39,903 nt of DNA. Source: Clostridia bacterium. GTDB taxonomy: Bacteria > Bacillota > Peptococcia > Peptococcales > BICA1-8. The position numbers and the translations under genes were made by a program. The notes beneath the pieces are model-generated. The model saw only the letters and a program-made list of their open reading frames with translations. It ran no database searches and was not told the origin of the DNA. Below, one piece after another: positions 1 to 9,133 of the stretch (position 1 is its first letter; each line of letters begins with the position of its first letter). The stretch spans positions 1-39,903 of the forward strand of contig JAAXZE010000036.1 in NCBI GenBank assembly GCA_012720075.1, in the 5' to 3' direction.

Positions 1-711
1 ACCAATGTTACCGGCGGCAGGTAAAAGTTCCCCGGCATTTTGGGAACTTCCATTGCCAAAGTCTTTGATTGGAATGTAGGCCGGACCGGCCTTTCCGAAA
101 AAGAAGCCCGTGAATTGGGTTATGATGTAGTTACAGCCTATGTGCCGGGCCCCGATAAGGCTCACTTCTTCCCCGGCAAGAAATTAATGATGATTAAATT
201 GATTGGCGACCGGAAAACCGGCAAAATGTTAGGAGCTCAAATGACCGGACCCGGGGATATTGCTCGTCGTTTGGATGTTATGGTTACGGCGCTTACTTTG
301 GGAGCAACGGCTCATCAGATTGCTAATTTGGATTTGGCTTATGCACCGCCTTTCAGCCCGGCCATGGATACCCTCATTAATGCCGCTAATGTAATGAAAA
401 ATATTATTGACGGTAAAGCCAAAAATATGGGGTATTTTGAGTTTAAGGAAAAACTGGACGACAATGATGTAGTATTTGTAGACCTCAGGACCTCAGAAGA
501 ACGAAAGGGTAAGGTTGTGCCGGCTAAAAATTTGCTTCACATTCCTTTTGAAGAACTGCGGGCCAGAAGCGGGGAAATTCCTAAAGATAAGGAAATCGTT
601 GTGTTCTGTATTTTAAGCACCCGGGCCTTTGAAGCTCAGGTAATCTTAAATCATTTAGGGTTTAAAAAGGTAAGCTTTATCGATGCCGGAATTCATTTCT
701 GGCCTCTGTAA
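1..711 (+). CDS. CoA-disulfide reductase-like FAD/NAD(P) oxidoreductase with rhodanese domain, C-terminal part (interrupted)
   Basis: The visible part holds the C-terminal dimerisation domain of the pyridine-nucleotide-disulfide oxidoreductase family, CoA-disulfide/persulfide reductase type. Motifs are FPGILGTSIAKVFDW, GLSEKEARELGYD and DLAYAPPFSPAMD. A rhodanese domain follows, with its cysteine in VVFCILSTRA. These fused enzymes reduce CoA disulfides or persulfides with NAD(P)H. The gene runs off the left window edge. The ORF track starts at a TTG (40), but family-like sequence (NVTGGR then KFPG) continues upstream in the same frame across a TAA at 22-24, so the TTG is probably not a true start. 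The gene is either broken by a nonsense mutation or affected by a sequence error. A clear intrinsic terminator follows the stop. Family assignment is confident; intactness is doubtful. Confidence 0.8.
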
Positions 712-715
712 GAAA

Positions 716-736
716 ACGGGCTCTGCCCGTTTTTTT
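716..736 (+). terminator. Intrinsic terminator after the CoADR-like gene
   Basis: A perfect 6-bp stem ACGGGC/GCCCGT with a TCT loop is followed by a run of six or more T. It begins five bases after the stop codon. Confidence 0.85.
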
Positions 737-817
737 GTAGGGGCAAACCTATGTGTTTGTCCTAATGATTATATTTATGTAAACGTTGGAAAGGGCGGAC
801 ACGCAGGTCCGCCCTAC
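737..817. repeat. Double-hairpin dispersed repeat, copy 1
   Basis: Two adjacent hairpins, GGGGCAAAC...GTTTGTCC and GGGCGGAC...GTCCGCCC, are enclosed by terminal GTAGGG and CCCTAC. The same architecture recurs at 19081-19158 and 38677-38759. The element is non-coding and resembles REP-doublet (REPIN) or MITE-like elements. Confidence 0.8.
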
Positions 818-912
818 CAAACATCAAATTGATTAAATGGATTTAATATCAGGTGTCACAAAGTCACCAAACTAATTCCCAAATCCTACACCTTAACCTC
901 AGCCTTAACTTT

Positions 913-1707
913 TTATTCAACTTTATTGATGCTTTCAACATTCTTTATCCCCAATTTATTGAGGAACCACCGGTAGTTTTTCCTATTGCCGGTTGTGTAA
1001 ACTATTATTTTACCGTCGATTGTACTTCCATTTAATAAGTTTTGTTCCAGTAAATAATCTCTGATGGCCAGAGCTTGATAATGGGCTGGATTGATGAAAG
1101 TAGTGGCGGGATAAAGCTCTTCCAAATAGTCCATTATGATCGGATAGTGGGTACAGGCAAGAATTACCGTGTCCTGCGCACCCTTTTCCTTAATGTTATT
1201 CATAGGTATCTTTGTTTCCTTAGCAATGTCTTCTTTGGTGAAATTGCCCTGATCAATAATAGTTGCCAGATGAGGGCAGCCTTCGCCGATGATCTTTATA
1301 TTTGGGTTGAGTTTGGCTAAGCTTTTATTATAATAATTGGTTTTTACCGTGAACGGGGTAGCTATTAAACCAACTTTATCAATAGGTAATTTGGCTATAT
1401 GAACGATATAAGGGTCAATGGCACCAATTAATTTCAAGTCATACTGAGGTTCCAGGAAACTTAGCACCGAAGAAATGGTATTACACCCGATTCCCACCAA
1501 TTTCACATTTTTTACTACTAAAAAGTCCAGCATTCTTTTAGTTAAACAAATAATTTCTTCCTGGCTTTTACTGCCATAGGGGACGTTTTTACTGTCGCCA
1601 AAATAGATAATATTTTCTTTGGGCAGTAAGTCTTGCAATTCTTTGACAACGGTTAGTCCTCCTACTCCTGAGTCGATGATTGCTATTGGATTTTCTCTTC
1701 TGCTCAT
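913..1707 (-). CDS. murI: Glutamate racemase
   Basis: This cofactor-independent enzyme converts L-glutamate to D-glutamate for peptidoglycan synthesis in the cytoplasm. The N-terminus IAIIDSGVGGLTV carries the conserved Asp-Ser (D12, S13). The two catalytic cysteines are visible in VGIGCNT (C75) and LACTHYP (C185, followed by H187). At 264 aa it has normal family length. On the minus strand GAAGGTG lies just upstream of the ATG. It appears to be a single-gene unit, convergent with the CoADR-like gene. A CCTTAAC-rich stretch abuts and slightly overlaps its 3' end near 893-912. Confidence 0.95.
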   Translation of the reverse strand: MSRRENPIAIIDSGVGGLTVVKELQDLLPKENIIYFGDSKNVPYGSKSQEEIICLTKRMLDFLVVKNVKLVGIGCNTISSVLSFLEPQYDLKLIGAIDPYIVHIAKLPIDKVGLIATPFTVKTNYYNKSLAKLNPNIKIIGEGCPHLATIIDQGNFTKEDIAKETKIPMNNIKEKGAQDTVILACTHYPIIMDYLEELYPATTFINPAHYQALAIRDYLLEQNLLNGSTIDGKIIVYTTGNRKNYRWFLNKLGIKNVESINKVE

Positions 1708-1895
1708 TTTAACAACACCTTCAATATATACTTCTGTTTATGAGATTACATTTACTATTCTACCATTCCCAAGGCATGTTTTACTAATAAAAAAATTGGA
1801 ACTTTTTTACCTTTTCGGTCGTCTGTTTTTGTGTGTCAGAAAATATATCCATTTTTTCGGCAAATATGGCATAATTGGAAGGATTAGCTGAAAGG

Positions 1896-1903
1896 TTGTC
1901 GAA
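1896..1903 (+). promoter_or_regulatory. Possible Spo0A box upstream of the SLH protein gene
   Basis: TTGTCGAA, identical to the core Spo0A-binding box, lies about 40 bp upstream of the SLH gene start. An 8-mer is expected about once by chance in a window of this size on both strands, so this is a weak call. Confidence 0.25.
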
Positions 1904-1943
1904 CTTTAAAAAGATAAGAACTACAAAAGGGTGGAGGTAAAAT

Positions 1944-4586
1944 ATGGTTAATGGTACAAAAAGGAGCCTGATTCTAATATTAATACTGGTTTTTGGTCTG
2001 AACATCATAGCACCTGTTGCCGCTCTTGATTTGGAAAGATACGGGTATTTTCCGGACGTAAAAAATGACCATTGGGCTAAACAGGTTATAACCAAAATGA
2101 ATTTGCGCAATGTGGTCAGTGGTTACCCTGAAAACGGCACCCTTTTATTTAAACCTGACCAATCGGTAACCCAAGGGGAAGCGGTACTAATGGCCCTTAG
2201 GACTATGGGTCTGCAAAATAAGGAAAGTCTGGTAGATAAAAGCCGATACCTGCCCTTTTCCGTACCTGACTGGGCTAAGGCCAGTGCCCTGGTGGCTGTT
2301 GATGAAGGCTTAATAGTTGGCAGTCAGTTTGTTTGGGAACAAGAGGCCAGCCGGGCCTGGGTAGCTCAACTGTTGGTTCGGATGCTGGGTCAGGAAGATG
2401 AAATTTACAATGTTACTGAGGAAGTTTTGCCATTTACTGATAGTTATAGCATTCCTATTGAATATTTAAACTATGTGAAAGTCGCCAACAAATACGGTCT
2501 AATCAAAGGCAATGACCAAAACCAGTTTCAACCAAATAAATCGGTAACCCGGGCTGAAATGGTTGCTTTTTTAAGCAGGGCGGAGCAATATCTGGACATT
2601 TCGGCGGCAAATTTGGTAATAGGTGAGATTACCGCCATTAATAATTCCAATATTTCTCTAAGAGGCGATAATGGAATTGAATATACTCTGTTCTGTGATA
2701 TTATAAAAACCAATTTGTATGATACCAATGGGGAAATATGGGTCAGTGACTTGCAAGTAGGTGACCGGGCATATGTAATTGTCGACGGGACTACCATTCA
2801 ATACTTGGAACTAAATCCTCCCCAATCCCAGAAAATAATAACTTCCGGTAATGTGGGCACCATACTTCAAGTATACCCTGAAGAGAAAACCATCGTAGTC
2901 AAAACCGAAGAAGGCATCAAAACCTACACTTTAGCAGCCGATGCCCAGATAGTATTGGAAAAGGACGGTACCTTTATTAGTATAGATAAACTGGTCAAAG
3001 ACCAGGAGGTACGGGTTGCCTTAAGTAGTAACGGCCAGGTTTCAAAAGTCACCGTACTTTCCGGAAATAGCGGTAGTGTAGGTAGTTCCGGGGTAGTATT
3101 TGATATTAATAAGAACTTGCAATTAATAACTATCAAAAATGTCTCCGGGTTGGCAGCTTATCAATTTGCTGACGATACCGCGGTAATTATTAATAATCGT
3201 TTTGCTACCCTTGGGGATATAAAAATTGGTGATAGTGTCCAATTGGAGGTTGAACGGGGTGTAGTAACAAAAATTACCCTCTTGGCTTCGGAGGTAGACC
3301 TGTCCGCTTCCGGTACTGTCAAACTAATCAGTATTGATAGTAGGATTTTGACCTACCAGACTCCGGAAGGCGAGCTTAAAGCCCATTATGTAGAGAATGA
3401 TGCTTCCATAGATTTTGGTGGACAGTCGGGAACCTTTGGTGACATTAAGGTTGGAGATACAATAGAAGTTAAAATCGAACAGGGTAAAATAAAGGAAGTA
3501 TCGGTAAAGAATCGCAAGCTGCATGAGCTGAGCAAAGGTTTTATTGTCAGCACCGATTACACCAACCGGATAATTACCGTAAGAAACAGTGACGGTCAAT
3601 TATCTGCCTATGAAGTGGCCTCCAATGCTGATATCCGGGTCAATAATAACAGTGCTTATTTACATGATGTTAAGAAAGATATGCAGGTCCAATTGGAACT
3701 AACTGACGGAAAAATTACCTACCTGGTTGCCAGGGATACCTTGCAGGGCACGGTATTAAGGGTAAGTAACAGTACCAAGGTCATTGAACTGGCCCTGGAG
3801 ACCGGAGAAAATAGAAGTTATACCGTGGACCACGGTGTATATGTCTTAATGGAGGGCATTTCAGGGCCTGACTTGGATGATATAAATAAAGGCGATACCG
3901 TTGAAGTAAAAGTAGTAAATAATAGGGTTACAGAAATCAGAGTCCAGAGGACCATAACCTATAAAATTACCGAGACTTATTCGGGGTCCAACCGGATTAA
4001 AGTCGTTGATGATGATAATAATTCCAGAAACCTTTATATTTACAGTGATGTGGAACTTATTATAAACGGTATCAATAAACCTAAGGTCAGCGATTTAAAG
4101 GTTGGCGACATAGTTAAAGCTACCTTCCTGGGTTATACCTTGCAAAAAGTAGAGCTTGCTCCGGTGGTAATAGGTTCCGTGGCCATAGTAAATTCTACTA
4201 ATAATTCAGTAACAATTAATACTTACGATGGGCGGTCCTTTACCTTCCAATTTGGCTCCGGCAGCAAGGTTATTAAAAATAAACAGACCTATTATAATAT
4301 CGGGACTTTGGTTAGTGGCGACAGGGTAGCTGTAGAAGAAAGTTTAGACGGCGGCAAAGTATATACTGTAATGAATAAAGTCAGCGGTAAAATAGGGGCC
4401 ATGTATAAAGATAAAACAACCCTTTACCTGCAGATTACCCAGACCAATTGGCAGAAATATGAAATGCTGCCCAGCGCTTATCTCCATCAAGGCACGGTCA
4501 AGCTTGAGCCCTCTGACTTTAAGCTAAACGATAATGTAGATATTTACCTTGCCAATGGAAAAGTTTATGAAGTTGAAAAAAAATAG
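1944..4586 (+). CDS. S-layer homology (SLH) domain protein with tandem beta modules
   Basis: This is a secreted, cell-wall-anchored protein of 880 aa. A signal peptide covers about residues 1-28 (basic start, then LILILILVFGLNIIAPVAA). Three SLH domains follow at about 35-215: YFPDVKNDHWA, then a weaker second copy around VPDWAKASALVAVDEGLI, then VKVANKYGLIKG with VTRAEMVAFL. SLH domains bind pyruvylated secondary cell-wall polymer. From about residue 222 to the end there are roughly nine degenerate modules of 65-75 aa. Each begins with a G-x-V/I beta strand and ends near a vGDxVxV motif such as IKVGDTIEVKIEQGKI. I do not recognise a catalytic domain; a structural S-layer or surface role is likely. 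GGAGG precedes the ATG, and a strong terminator overlaps the stop. Confidence 0.9.
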   Translation: MVNGTKRSLILILILVFGLNIIAPVAALDLERYGYFPDVKNDHWAKQVITKMNLRNVVSGYPENGTLLFKPDQSVTQGEAVLMALRTMGLQNKESLVDKSRYLPFSVPDWAKASALVAVDEGLIVGSQFVWEQEASRAWVAQLLVRMLGQEDEIYNVTEEVLPFTDSYSIPIEYLNYVKVANKYGLIKGNDQNQFQPNKSVTRAEMVAFLSRAEQYLDISAANLVIGEITAINNSNISLRGDNGIEYTLFCDIIKTNLYDTNGEIWVSDLQVGDRAYVIVDGTTIQYLELNPPQSQKIITSGNVGTILQVYPEEKTIVVKTEEGIKTYTLAADAQIVLEKDGTFISIDKLVKDQEVRVALSSNGQVSKVTVLSGNSGSVGSSGVVFDINKNLQLITIKNVSGLAAYQFADDTAVIINNRFATLGDIKIGDSVQLEVERGVVTKITLLASEVDLSASGTVKLISIDSRILTYQTPEGELKAHYVENDASIDFGGQSGTFGDIKVGDTIEVKIEQGKIKEVSVKNRKLHELSKGFIVSTDYTNRIITVRNSDGQLSAYEVASNADIRVNNNSAYLHDVKKDMQVQLELTDGKITYLVARDTLQGTVLRVSNSTKVIELALETGENRSYTVDHGVYVLMEGISGPDLDDINKGDTVEVKVVNNRVTEIRVQRTITYKITETYSGSNRIKVVDDDNNSRNLYIYSDVELIINGINKPKVSDLKVGDIVKATFLGYTLQKVELAPVVIGSVAIVNSTNNSVTINTYDGRSFTFQFGSGSKVIKNKQTYYNIGTLVSGDRVAVEESLDGGKVYTVMNKVSGKIGAMYKDKTTLYLQITQTNWQKYEMLPSAYLHQGTVKLEPSDFKLNDNVDIYLANGKVYEVEKK

Positions 4587-4609
4587 GCGGTTTTCCGCCT
4601 ATTTTTTTT
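4581..4609 (+). terminator. Intrinsic terminator after the SLH gene
   Basis: Stem AAATAGGCGG/CCGCCTATTT with a TTTT loop, then a T tract. The stem includes the stop codon. Confidence 0.9.
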
Positions 4610-4794
4610 GTCCCAGGGAATTATATTTAGTGAGTGACCGGCGGCAGGTAAAATGAGTGTGTTAGTGCGTTGGTGTGATTGTGTAAATCAAGGAAAAAAT
4701 TACTAGAGTTAACGGTGAGAATAAGTTATAATACTTTAATCGGGCGAGAAAATGGATAAAAATTAAAAAAAGGAAAGGAAATTAAGGAGGAATT

Positions 4795-6231
4795 ATGATA
4801 ACCTTTAACCAATTAAATTTAAATACTAAAATATTAAGAGCCATTGAAGAAATGGGATTTGAACAGCCAACCCCTATCCAGGAACAGGCCATACCCATAG
4901 CTTTGGAAGGAAAAGATCTAATCGGTCAGGCTCAAACCGGAACAGGAAAGACTGCGGCTTTTTCTATTCCTTTTCTGGAGAAAATCACCCCTGAACCTGT
5001 AATACAAGTCTTGGTTTTAACACCTACTCGGGAGCTTTGCATCCAGGTTGCCGAAGAAGTGGGTAAAATCGGCAAGTACAAAGGGGTTAAGGCTTTGCCT
5101 ATTTACGGCGGACAGGATATAAACAGGCAAATTAGAGCCTTAAAGGCCAAACCTCAAGTGATAATTGCTACACCTGGCAGGCTTATCGATCATATGAACC
5201 GCAGAACAATACGGCTGGACCAGTTAAAAGTAGTTGTTTTGGATGAAGCCGATGAAATGCTTAATATGGGTTTTTTGGAGGATATTGAAAAAATATTATC
5301 TTCCTGTAATCCTATTCGCCAGACTTTAATGTTTTCGGCTACTATCAAACCGGAAATAGAGAAAATAGCCAATACCTTTATGCAGGATCCGGTTTTGGTT
5401 AAAATAAAAACCCCGGAATTAACGGTACCGGTAATAGAACAGCATTATTATGAGGTGCCGGAAAAAGACAAGCTGGATGCCTTGTGCCGGCTTTTGGATG
5501 TGCAAAATCCCGATTTGGCGTTAATCTTTGGCCGGACCAAACGGAGAGTTGATGAACTGTCCGACGCTTTGCAAAAGAGAGGTTATCTGGCGGAAGGAAT
5601 CCATGGTGATTTAAGCCAGAGGCAAAGGAATTTGGTAATGGCTAAGTTTCGCAGCGCCCAAATTGAAATACTGGTGGCTACCGATGTGGCTGCCCGGGGG
5701 TTGGATATTTCCGGTGTGACCCATGTCTATAATTTTGATATCCCGCTGGATGTGGACAGCTATGTCCACCGCATCGGCAGAACCGGCAGAGCGGGTCAGC
5801 CAGGGCTGGCTATTACCTTTGTCGAGCCCAGAGAATTCGGGCAATTGAGAAATATTGAGCGCACCATAAAGAGAAGATTGAAACGCCAAAACTTGCCAAC
5901 TCTTGCCGACGTGCAAAGGGAAAAAAGAAAGATGGCCGCCAGCAAAGTAGCTCAGGTCATCGAAGAAGGCAAGTACAGTGATTATAAATATGCCGCCGAG
6001 GAATTAATGAATGAATATGATTCCATAACCATCATAGCTGCTGCCCTTAAGCTAATCGGCGGAGAAATGGAAGAAATTCAGGACGATATTGTATTGACCG
6101 AGGAAAAACCGGTTTTTGTTAAACCCAAGGACTTTCTCCAGAATAAGACAAAAGGAAAAAACAGGGAAAAGAACAGGGGTAAAAAAACCTCCTTTCAAAA
6201 AAGCGGAAGAAAACCGGCAGGTAAAAAGTAA
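4795..6231 (+). CDS. DEAD-box ATP-dependent RNA helicase (CshA/DeaD type)
   Basis: This predicted RNA helicase would act in ribosome assembly, mRNA turnover or cold adaptation. All superfamily 2 motifs are present: Q motif (GFEQPTPIQ, about 21-29), Walker A AQTGTGKT (46-53), PTREL, TPGRLID, DEAD (150-153), SAT (181-183), [12 protein letters not shown], and HRIGRTGR (325-332). A helical extension and a basic Lys/Arg-rich tail (about 435-478) follow, typical of CshA-like proteins that bind RNA or the degradosome. At 478 aa it is in the usual range. AAGGAGG precedes the ATG. The cysteine desulfurase gene follows after 23 bp and may be co-transcribed. Confidence 0.95.
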   Translation: MITFNQLNLNTKILRAIEEMGFEQPTPIQEQAIPIALEGKDLIGQAQTGTGKTAAFSIPFLEKITPEPVIQVLVLTPTRELCIQVAEEVGKIGKYKGVKALPIYGGQDINRQIRALKAKPQVIIATPGRLIDHMNRRTIRLDQLKVVVLDEADEMLNMGFLEDIEKILSSCNPIRQTLMFSATIKPEIEKIANTFMQDPVLVKIKTPELTVPVIEQHYYEVPEKDKLDALCRLLDVQNPDLALIFGRTKRRVDELSDALQKRGYLAEGIHGDLSQRQRNLVMAKFRSAQIEILVATDVAARGLDISGVTHVYNFDIPLDVDSYVHRIGRTGRAGQPGLAITFVEPREFGQLRNIERTIKRRLKRQNLPTLADVQREKRKMAASKVAQVIEEGKYSDYKYAAEELMNEYDSITIIAAALKLIGGEMEEIQDDIVLTEEKPVFVKPKDFLQNKTKGKNREKNRGKKTSFQKSGRKPAGKK

Positions 6232-6254
6232 TTAGTTGTTTTTCGGAGGTAAAA

Positions 6255-7391
6255 ATGCTTTATTTGGATAACAGTGCAACCACTCCTGTCCATCCGGAAG
6301 TAATTAAGGTAATGGAGGATGTGCTGAAAAAACATTATGGCAATCCTTCATCACTGCATCAAAAAGGAGTAGAAAGCGAAAAGCTCCTGGAAACCAGCAG
6401 GAAAATAGTTGCTCAAACCTTAGAGGTTGATAAAGAAGAAATAGTCTTTACTTCCGGGGGAACGGAAGGAGACAATTTGGCAATTAAGGGGATAGCTTTT
6501 CGGTACCAAAACCGGGGAAAGCACATTATTACCAGTCAAATCGAACACCCTGCAGTCAAGGAATCGTGTCGCTTCTTGGAGCAATTTGGTTTTAGCGTTA
6601 CTTATTTACCTGTTGATAAACAGGGGCTAATTGACCCTCAAATGCTTAAAAGCAGTATAAGAGATGATACAATTCTGGTCAGTATAATGCATGTAAACAA
6701 TGAGGTAGGCACTATCCAGCCTATCCAGGATTTAGGTGCAATATTAAAGGAATATCCGAGGATTTTTTTCCATGTTGACGGGGTGCAAGGTTATGCCAAA
6801 GTACCGTTGAAGCTTAAAGAGTGGGGGATAGATCTCTATACTGTTTCCGGTCATAAAATTAACGGCCCCAAAGGTGTGGGGGCTTTGTATGTAAGAAATG
6901 GTATTGCTTTATTGCCTCAAATGTCCGGAGGAGGCCAAGAGGGGGGCTTAAGATCCGGTACCGAAAATGTCCCCGGAATAGCAGGCTTTGCCAAAGCGTG
7001 TCAAATTGCCCGGGAAATATCCGTCATAAACTGGGAAAAGTTGTCAAAATTACGTAAGTATTGTATAAATATGCTTAAGGAAAAAAATCCGGCAGTAATA
7101 ATTAACGGCCCCGAGGAAGAGCATGTTTCACCCTATATTTTAAATATCAGTATCCCCGGTTTGCGGGGCGAGGTTCTGGTTCATGGTCTGGAAAAAGAAG
7201 AGGTTTTGGTTTCGACAGGCTCAGCTTGCTCTTCGAAAAAGGATATCATAAGTCCCGTTCTTCAGGCTATGGGAATAGACAGGGAGACCGCCTTGGGCTC
7301 CATTCGAGTTAGTTTTTCCTATCAAACCAAAGAGGAAGATATACTTATATTTGTTGATAAAATGAGCCGTGTAGTCAATCGGTTGTTATAA
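6255..7391 (+). CDS. Cysteine desulfurase (NifS/IscS family), partner of ThiI
   Basis: This PLP-dependent enzyme takes sulfur from L-cysteine as an enzyme-bound persulfide. The N-terminus YLDNSATTPV is typical. The PLP lysine lies in SGHKINGPKG (K201), and the catalytic cysteine in the mobile loop STGSACSS (C325). Length is 378 aa. It lies 24 bp upstream of thiI. Bacillus subtilis has the same arrangement, where the NifZ desulfurase feeds sulfur to ThiI, so its main job here is probably tRNA 4-thiouridine synthesis rather than general Fe-S assembly. No iscU-type scaffold gene is adjacent. GGAGGT precedes the ATG. Confidence 0.93.
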   Translation: MLYLDNSATTPVHPEVIKVMEDVLKKHYGNPSSLHQKGVESEKLLETSRKIVAQTLEVDKEEIVFTSGGTEGDNLAIKGIAFRYQNRGKHIITSQIEHPAVKESCRFLEQFGFSVTYLPVDKQGLIDPQMLKSSIRDDTILVSIMHVNNEVGTIQPIQDLGAILKEYPRIFFHVDGVQGYAKVPLKLKEWGIDLYTVSGHKINGPKGVGALYVRNGIALLPQMSGGGQEGGLRSGTENVPGIAGFAKACQIAREISVINWEKLSKLRKYCINMLKEKNPAVIINGPEEEHVSPYILNISIPGLRGEVLVHGLEKEEVLVSTGSACSSKKDIISPVLQAMGIDRETALGSIRVSFSYQTKEEDILIFVDKMSRVVNRLL

Positions 7392-7415
7392 GAAACCCTG
7401 TAAAGGAGAGATTTT

Positions 7416-8615
7416 ATGTATGATCATATTCTGATAAGATATGGAGAACTGGCCTTAAAAGGGCGGAATCAAATGGACTTTGTTCGCCGGTTGGTAAAAA
7501 ATATTAAGCAGATGGTTTATCAGTATTATCAAGAGTCGCCGGTTTTGGAGATGGAAAAAGGCCGTATTTTTTTAAAACTTAACGGACAAGAGCCGCAAAA
7601 ATATTATGAACCGCTGGCTAATGTTTTTGGCATCCTTTCTTTTAGTCCTGTTCGCAAAGCAGAATTGGATATGGACCAAATAAAAAAAGCAGCCCTGGAA
7701 GAGTTTCGCTCTTTGCCCGGTGGTCCTAAAACCTTCCGGACCACTGTGCGAAGGCCTAATAAAAGATTCCCGGTTAAATCTCCCCAGGCTCAAAGAGAAA
7801 TCGGGGCCTATATCTTGAAAAATGTCCCCAATTTAAAGGTTGATTTACATAACCCTGAAGTAGAGGTATTCGTGGAACTAAGGGATGATGGGGCCTATAT
7901 TTATACGCAAAAAATCTATGGACACGGAGGTTTGCCTTTGGGGACCGGAGGCAAAGCCCTGCTTCTTTTATCGGGAGGTATTGACAGTCCCGTAGCCGGC
8001 TGGCTGACTATGAAAAGGGGCATAGAAATTGAGGCCCTCCATTTTTACAGTTATCCTTATACCAGTGAAAGGGCTAAAGAAAAAGTAGTGGATTTGGCTA
8101 AAGTTTTGGCCAAATATTGCGGACAGATAAACGTTCATATTGTTCCCTTCACCAAAATCCAGGAGGCCATAAGTGCCAATTGTTATGAGAGCCTGTGGAT
8201 TACCATTATGCGCCGCTTTATGTTCAGAATTGCCGAAAGAATTGCCCGGAGACGGGAAGCCCTGGCTTTGGTTACCGGGGAAAGCATCGGACAAGTAGCC
8301 AGTCAGACTTTGGACAGTATGTACGCTATTAACGAGGTAACTAATATGCCGGTAATCAGGCCGTTAATCACCTCTGACAAAGAAGAAATCATGGAACTGG
8401 CGCGAAAAATTGATACTTATGATATCTCTATCCGTCCCTATGCTGACTGCTGTACAGTTTTTTTACCCCGAGAACCCAAAACCAAGCCCAAATTAGTTTT
8501 GTGTCACAAGGAAGAAACAAAATTAAAGGTTGAAGAATTGGTCGAAGAGGCGGTAAATAATACGGAGACAATTTTAATCAAGGCCGATGAAAAGGATGAG
8601 TTTGGCTATTTTTAG
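7416..8615 (+). CDS. thiI: tRNA 4-thiouridine synthase ThiI
   Basis: ThiI adenylates uridine 8 of tRNA and transfers sulfur to give 4-thiouridine; in some bacteria it also serves thiazole synthesis. The order is an N-terminal ferredoxin-like region, a THUMP domain (about 60-165) and a PP-loop ATPase with LLLLSGGIDSPVAGW (SGGIDS at 186-191). The conserved ADCCTVFLP segment follows. At 399 aa it lacks the C-terminal rhodanese domain of the E. coli enzyme, as is usual in Bacillota, so the preceding desulfurase would donate sulfur directly. AAAGGAGAG precedes the ATG. Confidence 0.95.
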   Translation: MYDHILIRYGELALKGRNQMDFVRRLVKNIKQMVYQYYQESPVLEMEKGRIFLKLNGQEPQKYYEPLANVFGILSFSPVRKAELDMDQIKKAALEEFRSLPGGPKTFRTTVRRPNKRFPVKSPQAQREIGAYILKNVPNLKVDLHNPEVEVFVELRDDGAYIYTQKIYGHGGLPLGTGGKALLLLSGGIDSPVAGWLTMKRGIEIEALHFYSYPYTSERAKEKVVDLAKVLAKYCGQINVHIVPFTKIQEAISANCYESLWITIMRRFMFRIAERIARRREALALVTGESIGQVASQTLDSMYAINEVTNMPVIRPLITSDKEEIMELARKIDTYDISIRPYADCCTVFLPREPKTKPKLVLCHKEETKLKVEELVEEAVNNTETILIKADEKDEFGYF

Positions 8616-8657
8616 AAATGGCCGGCTCTTTTTCTTGAAAGAATATTCTAAAAATTA

Positions 8658-8687
8658 TTGACAATTAAATGTCCCCTAGCATATAAT
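8658..8687 (+). promoter_or_regulatory. Sigma-A type promoter for the small gene at 8718
   Basis: TTGACA (8658-8663) and TATAAT (8682-8687), both perfect consensus hexamers, are separated by 18 bp. Transcription would start near 8694. This rules out the ORF-track start at 8658, which lies within the -35 box. Confidence 0.85.
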
Positions 8688-8717
8688 TATTTTAAAAATA
8701 AAATGGGGGTGTTTCTT

Positions 8718-8954
8718 ATGAGTGATCATGATATCGTTGTTGATATTGAGACTCGCATTAGTTCCATATTAGAGGGACTAAATCAACTGGCTCAAATTTT
8801 ACAAGACTGTAAAGATAAGCGAGGTTGGACTAATTACACTGACCCCATTACCGGGCGAGTTTGCAAGGTTGATGAAGCTTTGGAACATATCTACACTGCC
8901 CACTCGGAAATTGCCGCTATTGATGTTTCTTCCTGTGAAGTGAAATTTGGATAA
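8718..8954 (+). CDS. Small hypothetical protein (78 aa)
   Basis: I do not recognise this family. The start was moved to the ATG at 8718 because GGGGGTG lies seven bases upstream and a consensus promoter covers the ORF-track start. The protein begins MSDHDIVVDIETRIS. It is acidic and mostly helical-looking, with an amphipathic stretch (ISSILEGLNQLAQILQDC), a GWTNYTDPITGRVCKVDEA segment and three cysteines, and no membrane segment. It is monocistronic, with its own promoter and terminator, which suggests a well-expressed small protein. Confidence 0.75.
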   Translation: MSDHDIVVDIETRISSILEGLNQLAQILQDCKDKRGWTNYTDPITGRVCKVDEALEHIYTAHSEIAAIDVSSCEVKFG

Positions 8955-9037
8955 ATCGGTCTTTGACTCCAAAGTTTGATTACTATTTACTCCCCTTGGT
9001 TTAAAATATATAGAAAAGAAATGGTTTTTAATTTTTT

Positions 9038-9059
9038 AAAACGGCTTAGCCGTTTTTTT
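9038..9059 (+). terminator. Intrinsic terminator
   Basis: Stem AAAACGGC/GCCGTTTT with a TTA loop and a run of T. It closes the unit of the 78-aa protein. Confidence 0.85.
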
Positions 9060-9133
9060 ATTTGACTAATTATTTCTTAGGGTTATAATTTCTAATAAGT
9101 GGTTTTTGCCCAATTTTCCTGGGAGGAAAGTTT

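Noticed and set aside
853-1035. Plus-strand ORF of 60 aa over the murI 3' end
   Set aside because: Mostly antisense to murI, no ribosome binding site, low-complexity hydrophobic product.
1784-2110. Minus-strand ORF of 108 aa across the SLH gene start
   Set aside because: Antisense to the SLH signal peptide and SLH domain coding region; no supporting start site.
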